From assembly GCA_002348265.1 (NCBI GenBank), contig DEAT01000056.1:1-41434 (forward strand): DNA of 41,434 nt, read 5' to 3'. The stretch is from Gemmatimonadales bacterium UBA2975 (lineage in GTDB: Bacteria; Gemmatimonadota; Gemmatimonadetes; Longimicrobiales; Gaopeijiaceae). The notes beneath the pieces were generated by a model that ran no database searches, was not told the DNA's origin, and was given only the letters and a program-made list of their open reading frames with translations. Both the position numbers and the translations under genes were made by a program. Shown in pieces: positions 32,695 through 41,434 of the stretch; positions within the stretch are counted from its first letter, which is position 1, and each line of letters opens with the position of its first letter.

Positions 32695-34227
32695 CTACCC
32701 ATCCCACGTCCCCCACTCATCTCTGAGCGCATCACTGATCTCACCCAGCGTCACTCCAGCCTTCACTGCATCTATGAATCTCGGCATCAAGTTATCTTCG
32801 GACATCGCCACTTTCCGGATGGCGTCGAGTGCGGACCGAGCGGCAACATTGTCCCGTCCGGATCGGACAGCCTGCAGTTTCTCCACCTGAGCCAACTCCA
32901 GCTGTGAATAGTCCGGCTGCCCTATCCGCGAGGGGACCTCTTGCTCCACATGGGAATTCACACCCACTACACTACGATGACCAGACTCGATATCCATCTG
33001 GAAGCGGTAAGCTGCTTGGTGTATTTCCTCCTGCATGTATTCGATCGCTTCGGAAGCGCCCCCCATCTCGTCAATCTTGCTTAGATACTCCATCGCAAGT
33101 CGCTCTATCTCGTCCGTTAGTTCCTCTACGTAATGTGAACCTCCTAGAGGATCTACCGTTCGGGTGACCCCCGACTCCGAGGCGATAATTTGCTGAGTAC
33201 GAAGCGCGAGCTTAGCAGACTCTTCAGTAGGAAGTGCAAGGGCTTCGTCGTATCCATTGGTGTGGAGGGACTGAGTCCCACCTAACGCCGCGGCTAGCGC
33301 TTGTAACGTGACCCGAACGACGTTGTTCAAAGGCTGCTGAGCCGTCAACGTCGACCCACCGGTCTGCGTATGGAACCTAAGCATACACGAGCGATCCGAC
33401 GCACCGAACCGCTCTCGCATCAATCTAGCCCACAGGCGCCTGGCCGCCCTAAACTTGGCAACTTCTTCAAGTAAGTCGTTGTGGGCCGCGAAAAAGAACG
33501 ACAGCCGCGGCGCGAAAGCTTCCAGATCGAGTCCTGCTTCCAATGCCCGACTAACATATTCTAGTCCGTTAGCGAAAGTGAAAGCGATCTCTTGCGGCGC
33601 CGTCGATCCAGCCTCTCTGATGTGGTATCCAGAGATCGAGACTGTATTCCACCGCGGGATCTCACGGGAGCAAAATCCCATGATATCCGAGATCAGTCTC
33701 AAGCTCTGCTTCACCGGGTATATGTAAGTCCCGCGCGCGACGTATTCCTTCAGCACGTCATTTTGGACTGTACCCGAGAGTTTCGCCCTATCCAATCCCT
33801 GCTCGTCTCCAAGAGCCACATATAGAGCAAGAAGAATTCCTGCAGTCGAGTTGATCGTCATGGACGTCGAAACTTCATCCAGCCTGATTCCGTTAAACAG
33901 CCTGCGCATATCGTCTAGCGAATCGATCGCTACACCCACTCGGCCAACCTCTCCCGATGCCATAGCATCATCGGAGTCGTAGCCCATCTGGGTTGGGAGG
34001 TCGAAGGCCACGGAGAGGCCTGTTTGACCTCGGTCTAGGAGGTACAAGAAACGCTCGTTCGTTTCCTCAGCAGTCCCGAAGCCCGCATACTGTCGCATAG
34101 TCCACACTCGCTCTCGGTACATCGTCTCGTAGACTCCGCGAGTGAACGGATACTCTCCAGCAGGAGGGCCATACACCTCGTCGACCTCTATCCCTGAATC
34201 AGAGTGAATCCGTGAATCAGACATCAT
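32695..34227 (-). CDS. Methylmalonyl-CoA mutase, catalytic (N-terminal) chain without B12 domain
   Basis: 510 residues covering only the TIM-barrel catalytic part; the 130-residue cobalamin-binding domain is absent, so a separate B12-binding chain must be supplied elsewhere. 'RVWTMRQYAGFGTAEETN' carries the Tyr used by methylmalonyl-CoA mutase (isobutyryl-CoA mutase has Phe there). 'GLSVAFDLPTQMGYDSD' and 'FHTQTGGSTLTAQQP' are substrate-cavity motifs. The Arg in 'SLRLISDI' fits the carboxylate contact. It isomerises methylmalonyl-CoA to succinyl-CoA. The gene overlaps the biotin-carrier gene. A closely related acyl-CoA mutase cannot be excluded. Confidence 0.88.
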   Translation of the reverse strand: MMSDSRIHSDSGIEVDEVYGPPAGEYPFTRGVYETMYRERVWTMRQYAGFGTAEETNERFLYLLDRGQTGLSVAFDLPTQMGYDSDDAMASGEVGRVGVAIDSLDDMRRLFNGIRLDEVSTSMTINSTAGILLALYVALGDEQGLDRAKLSGTVQNDVLKEYVARGTYIYPVKQSLRLISDIMGFCSREIPRWNTVSISGYHIREAGSTAPQEIAFTFANGLEYVSRALEAGLDLEAFAPRLSFFFAAHNDLLEEVAKFRAARRLWARLMRERFGASDRSCMLRFHTQTGGSTLTAQQPLNNVVRVTLQALAAALGGTQSLHTNGYDEALALPTEESAKLALRTQQIIASESGVTRTVDPLGGSHYVEELTDEIERLAMEYLSKIDEMGGASEAIEYMQEEIHQAAYRFQMDIESGHRSVVGVNSHVEQEVPSRIGQPDYSQLELAQVEKLQAVRSGRDNVAARSALDAIRKVAMSEDNLMPRFIDAVKAGVTLGEISDALRDEWGTWDG

Positions 34228-34741
34228 TCTCCGCCAGATCCAAGGCGACGAGATCTACGAGGACTTTTCCCTTCTCGACAGCCTGACCCTGCTCGATGTG
34301 GATTTTGCTCACTATCCCTTGGGCCTCCGCCGTTAGTTCGTTCTCCATCTTCATCGCTTCCATGATCACAACCCCTTGACCGGCTTCCACAATATCACCT
34401 TCGGCAACGTCGACCCGCACCACCATACCCGGCATTGGCGCGACAATGGGATTAGGTCCGCTTGGCCTGGATTTCGCAACGGTTGTCTCTCTGATGGCCT
34501 GCGTTCGTGCTTCAACAACCGATACACTGACCCGACGACCCCCAAGGTGAACTTCCCACTCTTCACTCCCCACTCGCCTTGCTGAAACGCGATGAGAACG
34601 GCCACCCAAAAGAAGCGAACGAACGGGTACACCAAGAATCTCCTCAAAGTCGACATCAAGCGGCGTGCCATCCAGTGTCACACCGTCTCGCCTAACTTCA
34701 ACGATCCTGGTCATGTCTCCGATCTTCACGTGATAGATCAC
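34217..34741 (-). CDS. Biotin carboxyl carrier protein of an acyl-CoA carboxylase
   Basis: 174 residues. The C-terminal biotinyl domain begins 'IVAPMPGMVVRVDVAEGD' and has the biotinylation motif 'VIMEAMKMENEL' with Lys131. The first 90 residues form a small beta domain ('IYHVKIGDMTRIVEVRRDGV') of the kind that precedes the biotinyl domain in propionyl/acetyl-CoA carboxylase alpha chains. Its distance from the biotin carboxylase shows that the alpha chain is split here. It overlaps the methyltransferase gene upstream by 4 bases and the mutase gene downstream by 11 bases. Confidence 0.92.
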   Translation of the reverse strand: MIYHVKIGDMTRIVEVRRDGVTLDGTPLDVDFEEILGVPVRSLLLGGRSHRVSARRVGSEEWEVHLGGRRVSVSVVEARTQAIRETTVAKSRPSGPNPIVAPMPGMVVRVDVAEGDIVEAGQGVVIMEAMKMENELTAEAQGIVSKIHIEQGQAVEKGKVLVDLVALDLAENDV

Positions 34742-36084
34742 TGAGCCACACCCCTGAATGTCAATTCTGCAACCGCTTCGACATGCGCGGTCTGAGGGAA
34801 AAGGTCGAAGGCCCGCAATCGATCGAGAGCATACTGATCGCCCAAGCGTTTCACGTCTCGAGCAAGTGTTGCGGGGTCACAACTAACGTAGAGAATCCGT
34901 CTCGGTGCGTTGGCGAGGATCTGCGCGGGAACGTCCTCGTGGAGTCCGCTGCGGGGTGGGTTGAAAACAAGCACCTCGGCAGGGAGAAGCGTGGGGAGCA
35001 GGTCTTCGACCAGCCCCTCCTGCACTTCAAAGCGACCGAACTCTTTGTTGTGCTGAGCCATCTTAGCTCTCACAGAAGCTCTCGCCTGCTCTACAGCACT
35101 AGGATCAGACTCAATTCCTACAACCGATAGCCCTTCTGATGCCAATGCCGACCCATACGCTCCTGATCCGCAATACGCGTCTATGATGGGTAAAGTTGGC
35201 AGTGCTACCTGTTCGTTCGACTGAAGCGCAGAAGTGCAGCACTTGATGACATGAGTCCGCAGCAGCTCAGCAGCCTCGTCATTTACCTGAGCAAACGTTG
35301 GGGTCGGAGCGTCTAACACTCCCCCACCGGCAAGGATCATGCGATCCCTTTCTTCACCTGCGGATTTATTCTCGGACGGACGGTGCCATATCGCTCTAAC
35401 GGCTCCGACAGACTTAAACAAACGCTCTCCATCCCAGCCCGATCTTCCACCCTCAACTACAAGATCTACTTCAGCGCCATTTTCACCACTCAGCCCGAGC
35501 GTCATACGGATCCTCCCGGCCGAAGGTAAAAGTTCTGCGCTCTTCCCCCATCCCGCCCTGAGCTTGCTCCACGTCTGTGAGAGCTTCTGATGAGGCAGCA
35601 AACACTCCGAATCAATGTCAACTATGTGTGCCGGACGATGTAATGCATGGAATCCGGCAACCACGTGCCCACCACTCAATCTCCGTAGTGTGAAGCTCAC
35701 TCGGTTACGGTACCGAAGCCTACTGGGAGAAGGAACTACCTCAGGAGTCGACACTTTTCTCAACCCTCCAATCCTTGCGAGCGCATCTGTGATAAACCGT
35801 CCTTTCCAAGTCAGTTGGTCTTCGTATGAGACGTGCTGCAACTGGCATCCTCCACACTCCGTATACTTCTTGCATGGGGGGTTCACACGAGATCGTGCAG
35901 GGTCCAAAACCTCGACCAGCGACCCTCTCGCCCATCGTGGCCGGATGCGCTCAACTCTGATTCGAGCTCGGTCGCCCTCAGTAGTGCGAGGAACGAAGAC
36001 GACACGACCGTCCGGCAAGTCCGCGATGCCGGATCCGCCCGCACCAATACCACGGACCTCCACATCTACCTCTTCTTTTAGCAC
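34738..36084 (-). CDS. TrmA/RlmD-type 23S rRNA (uracil-5-)-methyltransferase
   Basis: 448 residues, GTG start. An N-terminal TRAM domain (1-60) is followed by a 4Fe-4S site made of C71, C77, C80 ('CKKYTECGGC') and C161 ('SECLLPH'). Then a Rossmann SAM-binding domain ('IIDAYCGSGAYGSALA', 'FNPPRSGLHEDV') and the catalytic Cys in 'LYVSCDPATLARD'. It methylates U1939 or U747 in 23S rRNA, or a tRNA U, by homology; target not resolvable. It sits inside the carboxylase gene group and overlaps accC by 7 bases. Confidence 0.9.
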   Translation of the reverse strand: MLKEEVDVEVRGIGAGGSGIADLPDGRVVFVPRTTEGDRARIRVERIRPRWARGSLVEVLDPARSRVNPPCKKYTECGGCQLQHVSYEDQLTWKGRFITDALARIGGLRKVSTPEVVPSPSRLRYRNRVSFTLRRLSGGHVVAGFHALHRPAHIVDIDSECLLPHQKLSQTWSKLRAGWGKSAELLPSAGRIRMTLGLSGENGAEVDLVVEGGRSGWDGERLFKSVGAVRAIWHRPSENKSAGEERDRMILAGGGVLDAPTPTFAQVNDEAAELLRTHVIKCCTSALQSNEQVALPTLPIIDAYCGSGAYGSALASEGLSVVGIESDPSAVEQARASVRAKMAQHNKEFGRFEVQEGLVEDLLPTLLPAEVLVFNPPRSGLHEDVPAQILANAPRRILYVSCDPATLARDVKRLGDQYALDRLRAFDLFPQTAHVEAVAELTFRGVAQ

Positions 36085-37583
36085 CGATCAGCACCCCACG
36101 GGTGTACAGCCCTCCTCCAGGCATTCAGAGGTTCGCTACTCGGTCTTTTGATCCTTGGAGGCCCTCCCCTCCGGTGCTCATCCTCCAGCAGGGCGGCCGC
36201 GATAGTCGCTGCAATCATCATCTCCTCTGGAGCATCGGCCTCCAGAAGTTCTGGGTGTTCATCGAGATAGCGTATGGAAAGTGCCCCAGCCTTGAAATCC
36301 TGCTCTTCCATCACGCGCCGATGTAACGGTGCGCAAGTCTCAACTCCAGCCACCATAAGTTCTTCGAGCGCCCGACTCATACGACTTATCGCGGCTTTAC
36401 GGTCCGCGCCGTGAACCACCAGCTTAGCGAGGAGTGGATCGTAATGAAGACTGACCTCACTTCCCTCAATAACACCCCCGTCCCAGCGAACTCCAGGCCC
36501 CGTCGGAATCTTTAGATGCGTGATCACACCCGTTGACGGTAGGAACCCACTCAAGTGATCCTCCGAAGTTATCCGGCACTCGATTGAATGACCGGTCAAC
36601 TCGACGTCACTCTGCGTGAAAGTAAGCTTCTCTCCTGATGCTATGCGAAGTTGCCATTCCACCAGGTCTACACCCGTCACCATTTCGGTCACAGGGTGCT
36701 CAACTTGGATGCGAGTATTCATCTCAAGAAAGAAAAACTCTCCGTCCTCATAGAGGAATTCAATTGTTCCAGCACCTCGGTATCCGACTGCCTCAGCGGC
36801 ACGAACCGCGGCTTGGCCCATCGCCGTTCGTTCCTCTTCTGTAAGAACCGATGAAGGCGCCTCCTCAACCAGCTTTTGATGACGGCGCTGGATAGAACAT
36901 TCTCGCTCACCGAGGTGGACTGTATTTCCGTGCGCATCACCTAGGACCTGAATCTCAATATGACGAGGGCGAGCGAGATACCTCTCTATGTAAACTGAAC
37001 CGTCACCGAATGCCGCTAGAGCTTCTCGCGACGCAGCCTCGAATGCACGAGTCAGATCCTCAGGTTTTTCAACAACTCGCATCCCCTTACCCCCACCTCC
37101 TGCTGAGGCTTTTAGAAGGACCGGGTACCCGATTTCAGTTGCTTTTTTCTCTGCCTCATCTGCATCCGCTACGGCATCGGTCAAACCAGGAACTATAGGC
37201 ACATCCGAATCAGCCATGCGGCGACGGGCTTCAGTCTTGTCGCCCATTGCCGCAATCGTATCAGACGTCGGACCAATAAAGACAAGTCCTGCGCCCTCGA
37301 CCGCAGCCGCGAAGTCGGCTCGCTCAGCAAGGAACCCATATCCAGGGTGGATCGCCTCAGCACCGACGGTCTTGGCAAGCTCGATGAGTGTCTCACCACG
37401 CAGGTAGCTATCTACTGATGCCGCTGGTCCGATACAGTATGCCTCGTCCGCCTCGAGTACGTGAGGTGACAGCCGATCCGGCTCAGAGTAAACAGCGATC
37501 GTGCGGACGCCGCATTCGCGTGCACCACGAATGATACGAACCGCGATTTCGCCACGATTTGCGATCAGTACGGATGAAATCAA
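36078..37583 (-). CDS. Biotin carboxylase subunit of acyl-CoA carboxylase
   Basis: 501 residues. ATP-grasp with 'IANRGEIAVRIIRGARECGV' at the start (split as IANRGEIAVRIIRGA), 'AIHPGYGFLAERADFA', the glycine loop 'LKASAGGGGKGMRVV', the 'HIEIQVLGDAHGN' segment, 'FLEMNTRIQVEHPVTEMVTG' and the biotin-carboxylation Arg in that stretch. It carboxylates biotin on the carrier protein with bicarbonate. The C-terminus is about 50 residues longer than E. coli AccC. Together with the nearby carrier and carboxyltransferase it probably makes a propionyl-CoA carboxylase. Confidence 0.93.
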   Translation of the reverse strand: MISSVLIANRGEIAVRIIRGARECGVRTIAVYSEPDRLSPHVLEADEAYCIGPAASVDSYLRGETLIELAKTVGAEAIHPGYGFLAERADFAAAVEGAGLVFIGPTSDTIAAMGDKTEARRRMADSDVPIVPGLTDAVADADEAEKKATEIGYPVLLKASAGGGGKGMRVVEKPEDLTRAFEAASREALAAFGDGSVYIERYLARPRHIEIQVLGDAHGNTVHLGERECSIQRRHQKLVEEAPSSVLTEEERTAMGQAAVRAAEAVGYRGAGTIEFLYEDGEFFFLEMNTRIQVEHPVTEMVTGVDLVEWQLRIASGEKLTFTQSDVELTGHSIECRITSEDHLSGFLPSTGVITHLKIPTGPGVRWDGGVIEGSEVSLHYDPLLAKLVVHGADRKAAISRMSRALEELMVAGVETCAPLHRRVMEEQDFKAGALSIRYLDEHPELLEADAPEEMMIAATIAAALLEDEHRRGGPPRIKRPSSEPLNAWRRAVHPWGADRC

Positions 37584-37749
37584 GATCGATTGAAGTAAAG
37601 GGAATAACAGTTGTGAAGTTTAGAGGGAGCGCAGCCCCTTAGGGAGAGGGCTTAGCTAGATGAAAAAGCTTTGGCGTTTATTCCCAACCTAGAAATTCCC
37701 CGTTTCCAAAAGGAAAGTCCGGAGAAGCACACGCAGACTGCGCAAAAGG

Positions 37750-39300
37750 TTAGAGCGGAATGTTACCGTGCTTCTTGATAGGATTTTCATCACGCTTGTT
37801 TTGGAGCATGTCGAGCGCCGAGATCAGACGCGGGCGAGTCTCCCGCGGGTCAATCACGTCGTCTACATAACCCCGGGATGCCGCGATATACGGATGCGCG
37901 AACTTTTCTCGATACTCCTCGATACGAGCCTCCGTAGCTGCCTCGGGGTCCGAGGCCTCTGCGATTTCTTTTCGAAACAGAACCTCCACCGCGCCCTTTG
38001 GGCCCATCACCGCGATCTCGGCCTGAGGCCATGCGAAATTCATATCACCCCGAATGTGCTTGGAGTTCATCACATCGTATGCGCCCCCGTATGCCTTTCG
38101 TGTGATGACCGTAACCTTTGGCACAGTTGCCTCAGCAAACGCGTAAAGCAGCTTTGCCCCGTTCCTGATAATACCGCCGTGCTCCTGCGCCACACCGGGA
38201 AGGAATCCTGGGACGTCTTCCAGCACAATCAGAGGGATATTGAAGGCGTCACAAAATCGAACGAACCTTGCTCCCTTGTCCGACGAGTCGATATCTAGCA
38301 CTCCCGCAAGCACCGCGGGCTGATTCGCTACGACGCCCACAGCATGTCCGCCTAGATGAGCAAAGCCCACCAAAATGTTACCTGCGAATTTTTCATGCAC
38401 CTCGTAGAACTCACCGTCGTCCACCACCCTCCGTATCACATCACACATATCGTATGGCTGATTCGGATTGTCCGGCACGACTTCGAGCAATTTCTCGTCT
38501 TTCCGGTCGTGTGGATCTATCCCGGAAGCCGAGGGGGGCGTCTCTCTGTTGTTCTGAGGGATGTACTGAAGCAACTCCCTCACTGACTCAAGACACTCCG
38601 GCTCGGAGTCTCGCGCGAAGTGAGCCACACCAGACGTGGAGGCGTGGATATCAGCGCCTCCGAGCCCCTCCATATCGATATCTTCATGGGTAACCGTCTT
38701 CACCACGTTGGGACCGGTCACAAACATGTAGCTGGTCCCACGCACCATGTACACAAAGTCAGTTATTGCAGGTGAGTATACCGCGCCTCCGGCGCAGGGT
38801 CCGAGGATGACACTTATCTGGGGGATAACCCCCGACGCCATCGTGTTTCTGAGAAAGATGTCAGCGTACCCACCGAGACTTACCACACCCTCTTGGATGC
38901 GAGCCCCTCCCGAATCGTTCAGACCAATAATCGGGGCGCCATTACGCATCGCCATATCCTGAAGCTTGACGATCTTCTCCGCATGTGTCTCTGAAAGCGA
39001 GCCTCCAAAGACCGTGAAGTCCTGGCTGAACGCGAAGACGAGGCGTCCATGGATCGTGCCATATCCAGTGATCACCCCATCGCCGAGGATCTTCTTTTCC
39101 TCCAGTCCGAAGTCACTCGACCTATGCGTAACGAAACGATCAAGCTCCACGAATGAACCCTCGTCCAACAGTAGATCTAACCGCTCCCGAGCGGACAGCT
39201 TGCCTCGTTCGCGCTGAGCCTTAATTCGTTCGGCCCCGCCGCCCTCTTGGGCCTCTCGACCCATTTCTTCAAGCCTTTGAAGCTTCTCGTGAATCGTCAT
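37750..39300 (-). CDS. Acyl-CoA carboxylase carboxyltransferase beta subunit (propionyl-CoA carboxylase)
   Basis: 516 residues, normal for PccB/MmdA. 'ARERLDLLLDEGSFVELD' at the N-terminus, 'DFTVFGGSLSETHAEKI', 'GLNDSGGARIQEGV', 'GPCAGGAVYSPAITDFV' and 'TVITRKAYGGAYDVM' are the classic motifs. It transfers the carboxyl group from biotin to an acyl-CoA; propionyl-CoA is the most likely substrate, since the mutase gene is a few kilobases away. It is separated from biotin carboxylase by a 166-base gap with a small hairpin (37703-37716). Confidence 0.94.
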   Translation of the reverse strand: MTIHEKLQRLEEMGREAQEGGGAERIKAQRERGKLSARERLDLLLDEGSFVELDRFVTHRSSDFGLEEKKILGDGVITGYGTIHGRLVFAFSQDFTVFGGSLSETHAEKIVKLQDMAMRNGAPIIGLNDSGGARIQEGVVSLGGYADIFLRNTMASGVIPQISVILGPCAGGAVYSPAITDFVYMVRGTSYMFVTGPNVVKTVTHEDIDMEGLGGADIHASTSGVAHFARDSEPECLESVRELLQYIPQNNRETPPSASGIDPHDRKDEKLLEVVPDNPNQPYDMCDVIRRVVDDGEFYEVHEKFAGNILVGFAHLGGHAVGVVANQPAVLAGVLDIDSSDKGARFVRFCDAFNIPLIVLEDVPGFLPGVAQEHGGIIRNGAKLLYAFAEATVPKVTVITRKAYGGAYDVMNSKHIRGDMNFAWPQAEIAVMGPKGAVEVLFRKEIAEASDPEAATEARIEEYREKFAHPYIAASRGYVDDVIDPRETRPRLISALDMLQNKRDENPIKKHGNIPL

Positions 39301-39413
39301 CTCTGGACCTTACAAAGAGGTGTGCGAGGTCCGTCCGGACATCGCCCATTGGATCCTGAATACCATATCCATCAACCGATAGAAGCGCAGGGGGCAGCCT
39401 CAGCTTGTATCAA

Positions 39414-39426
39414 TTTTTTTTAAAAA
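39414..39426. repeat. T8-A5 tract upstream of the carboxyltransferase gene
   Basis: Eight T followed by five A lie in the 163-base gap between the right-edge lipoprotein gene and the carboxyltransferase gene. On the minus strand it is T5A8. It could act as an UP-like element or a bend, but no well-placed promoter hexamers were found next to it. No hairpin precedes the T-run on either strand. Confidence 0.4.
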
Positions 39427-39463
39427 GTGAGGAACCTAGCGCTAAGCCTTTCGAAACCTTCAA

Positions 39464-41434
39464 TCAGCGCCGCCCATTCTTGGATCCGAGAGATATTCTC
39501 TCGATAGGAACTGCCATCTGATCCTCAATACGAACGACCTCGGTGTCTCGGACAACTCGCCCCCTGACAACCGAGAAGACCCCCGTCGCTCCGGAAATGC
39601 CTTCTAGTGACTCGAAAGATTCCCTAACCTCATCAGGCTCAATGCGCCCCGCACGAAGTGCTTCAAGTAAAAGCAATGCCGCGTCGTAGCCGACCGATGC
39701 CGTAGCACCCACCAGTGAGCGCTTATAACGGGATTCATAAGCGTCCCGGAATCTTGCTTGTCCCTCGAGTGCTTGCTCAGACACCACTGGTGCTGTTGCA
39801 ATCACACCCGTCGTCAGGCGAGCCTCGACTGAGGTCAGAATGTGTGGATCTGTCCAGCCTGAGGTACCTAAGATCTCTACAGCTAGAGTGTCCAAGCCGA
39901 AGTGAATAACCTGGGGTGCCAAGAACTCCACATCCTCGGGAGGTATGGGCATGAATAACGCAGTCGGCTCTAGCTCCTCCATATGTAATGTGTCGTTCGG
40001 CGCTAATGCTAATCTGTCTAGCTCTTTCGACCGAAGTGCATCGAGAGCCGCTGAAATCTGTGGTTCAAAGAACGTAGCTCCAGCCTCGTACCCGAATCGT
40101 CCGACCACCGGCATTCCGAGTCGCTCAGCAATTAACTCAAACGCATCAGCTTCTGCCTCAGCGTTTGGCGTCTGTGGATAGACCATCGCTATGCGCTGAT
40201 AGGCACGAGACGCCGCATATCTGGCTACAGCTTCAGCTGCGCCAGGATCAGACCCCTCTAACGAGTATGCTGCGACACCCGCTCTGTCCGCGGAACGAGC
40301 CGTCGGGGACACCAGCACAACCGGCCGAGATCGAGCATCCGCAGCGGCTAAGAAGTCATCGTCCTGCAGGAACCCAACTATCCCGACAACCCCAGCCTGA
40401 TCAAGTGCCCTCATGCTCTGGAGGCTCATCGACGGATCTCCTCCATCATCCCTGAAGTCGACCGACACCTCAAATTCATCGCCTAGTGCTGTACCCGCTG
40501 CGACCTCTATGCCCTGGGCGACCAGACTTGAGAACTCCGCGAGTGCTGGCGGCCCCCCTAACGGGAGAACTGCTCCGATAGTAAAGACCGTTTCAAGCCC
40601 TCGCCCAGGGGGAAACTCGCCGATCAAAACGCCCTCGGCCCATGCTCGTTCCTTCCCTAAGACCCCTCCCGCCAGTGCACTCCGAGCAAGAACTAAAGCA
40701 TCAGCGGTTCGATCAAGTTCAAGTAATGAAACTGATAACCGGGCCTCGACCAGAGGCATCAGTGGTCCTCCCAAGGGCGGGATGCCATCAATCACGTCCT
40801 GCAACAACTCGACACTAATCGCATCGACTGACGATCTGAGTCGATCAATGGCTACGAGAATGTCCCCTTCACTACTCCCTTCCTCCATTCGCAAGAGGCG
40901 ATCTATCCTGGTGGCCGGATCACTTACAATTGAGGACTGCCAAAGCCGAACAGCACCACCTCTTGGATCTTGTCTTGGCATCAATTCTGCGTAACGACTG
41001 GCTACCTGATCCGCTTTGACCGAGTCTCCGACCTCTACGAGCGATCGCGCTAGTAACCAAAGAGCCTCCCCCGAAAGGGATGAACTCGGGAAATCAGTCA
41101 CGATTTCTTCGCTCATAAGAACCGCTTGTGAAAACTCTTGGGCCTCGAACGAAGCCTGTGCGCTCGACCATAAACGGCTCGCTTCTTCCTGCGCCGATTT
41201 AGTGATCACTCCTGGGGTCACCACTAACGGTGGGGTACCGATGGGTTCCACCTCTTCTGCTATGGGAGGCGGCGTGCCGACCGTCTGGCACGCGCTTATT
41301 GAAACCACTATGACGATTATAATCGTGAGCCTACGGAAACGCCCGGACACAAAGTGCGTCCGAGCGATCCCACACTTCATCGAAATTCGGGACATACGTC
41401 CCCGCCTATTCTTCCTCTTCGACCGGCTCAGCAT
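39464..41434 (-). CDS. TPR plus type-1 periplasmic-binding lipoprotein (LpoA-like)
   Basis: The frame is open to the window edge, where an ATG is the first codon; internal starts at 41395 (ATG) and 41380 (ATG) fit a signal peptide better. The signal ends with lipobox ISAC. The first 200 or so mature residues are TPR-like ('LWSSAQASFEAQEFSQAVLM', 'LWLLARSLVEVGDSVKAD'). The rest is a type-1 periplasmic-binding fold ('TIGAVLPLGGP', 'AGVVGIVGFLQDDDFLAA', 'RIAMVYPQTPNAEAEADAF', 'VGATASVGYDAALLLLEAL'). This order matches LpoA, which activates penicillin-binding protein 1A, or a branched-chain amino acid receptor with a TPR extension. An N-terminal truncation by the window is possible. Confidence 0.82.
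   Translation of the reverse strand: MLSRSKRKNRRGRMSRISMKCGIARTHFVSGRFRRLTIIIVIVVSISACQTVGTPPPIAEEVEPIGTPPLVVTPGVITKSAQEEASRLWSSAQASFEAQEFSQAVLMSEEIVTDFPSSSLSGEALWLLARSLVEVGDSVKADQVASRYAELMPRQDPRGGAVRLWQSSIVSDPATRIDRLLRMEEGSSEGDILVAIDRLRSSVDAISVELLQDVIDGIPPLGGPLMPLVEARLSVSLLELDRTADALVLARSALAGGVLGKERAWAEGVLIGEFPPGRGLETVFTIGAVLPLGGPPALAEFSSLVAQGIEVAAGTALGDEFEVSVDFRDDGGDPSMSLQSMRALDQAGVVGIVGFLQDDDFLAAADARSRPVVLVSPTARSADRAGVAAYSLEGSDPGAAEAVARYAASRAYQRIAMVYPQTPNAEAEADAFELIAERLGMPVVGRFGYEAGATFFEPQISAALDALRSKELDRLALAPNDTLHMEELEPTALFMPIPPEDVEFLAPQVIHFGLDTLAVEILGTSGWTDPHILTSVEARLTTGVIATAPVVSEQALEGQARFRDAYESRYKRSLVGATASVGYDAALLLLEALRAGRIEPDEVRESFESLEGISGATGVFSVVRGRVVRDTEVVRIEDQMAVPIERISLGSKNGRR

Overview
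The window looks like a chromosomal segment of a Gram-negative bacterium with moderate G+C. The signs are several lipoprotein and Sec or Tat signal peptides, a beta-barrel-like protein, and a QNYPNPFNPET-type C-terminal domain typical of the FCB group. Gene content and the secreted repeat proteins fit Gemmatimonadota best, but this is inference from gene families and no 16S gene is present. Coding density is very high. No gene-free stretch exceeds about 300 bases, and I saw no insertion sequence, prophage, CRISPR array, rRNA or tRNA gene.

Positions 1-5.6 kb: an edge-truncated Ig-like/LVIVD-repeat protein (+) converges with a secreted YncE-like beta-propeller (-). Then come a CorC/HlyC-type CBS membrane protein (+), lipoprotein signal peptidase lspA (-) and a small YdhR-like ABM-fold protein (+).

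Positions 5.8-11.3 kb: a compact secreted-protein operon, the most unusual part of the window. It encodes a lipoprotein with Ig-like modules and a C-terminal cohesin-like domain. Next is a 1182-residue subtilisin-family protease carrying FN3, jelly-roll, cohesin-like and dockerin-like modules, then a small lipoprotein overlapping it by ATGA. A 14-codon ORF bridges the first two genes with ATGA overlaps at both ends. I propose a cell-surface, cellulosome-like scaffold for a protease.

Positions 11.4-14.4 kb: a Tat-signal MalY/PatB-like PLP enzyme followed after 14 bases by an exported TPR protein. A strong hairpin then separates these plus-strand genes from a long minus-strand block.

Positions 14.4-22.4 kb (all minus): tmRNA (ssrA, tag ADIDMALAA), a tRNA-dihydrouridine synthase, a small exported FlgD/T9SS-CTD-like protein, selB, recO, a membrane-anchored protein with a G10 tract, a DUF151 nuclease-like protein and metK.

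Positions 22.6-36 kb (all minus, nearly gap-free): methylmalonyl-CoA mutase catalytic chain, an FmdB zinc ribbon, argS, a PfkB kinase, purM, a putative outer-membrane protein, ribD-ribE-ribBA-ribH, nusB and a GT4 glycosyltransferase. Feeding into it from upstream are biotin carboxylase, an RlmD/TrmA-type methyltransferase and a biotin carrier protein. With the carboxyltransferase at 37.8-39.3 kb these make up a propionyl-CoA to methylmalonyl-CoA to succinyl-CoA route, with the mutase B12 subunit and the epimerase missing from the window. The right edge holds a TPR plus type-1 periplasmic-binding lipoprotein resembling LpoA.
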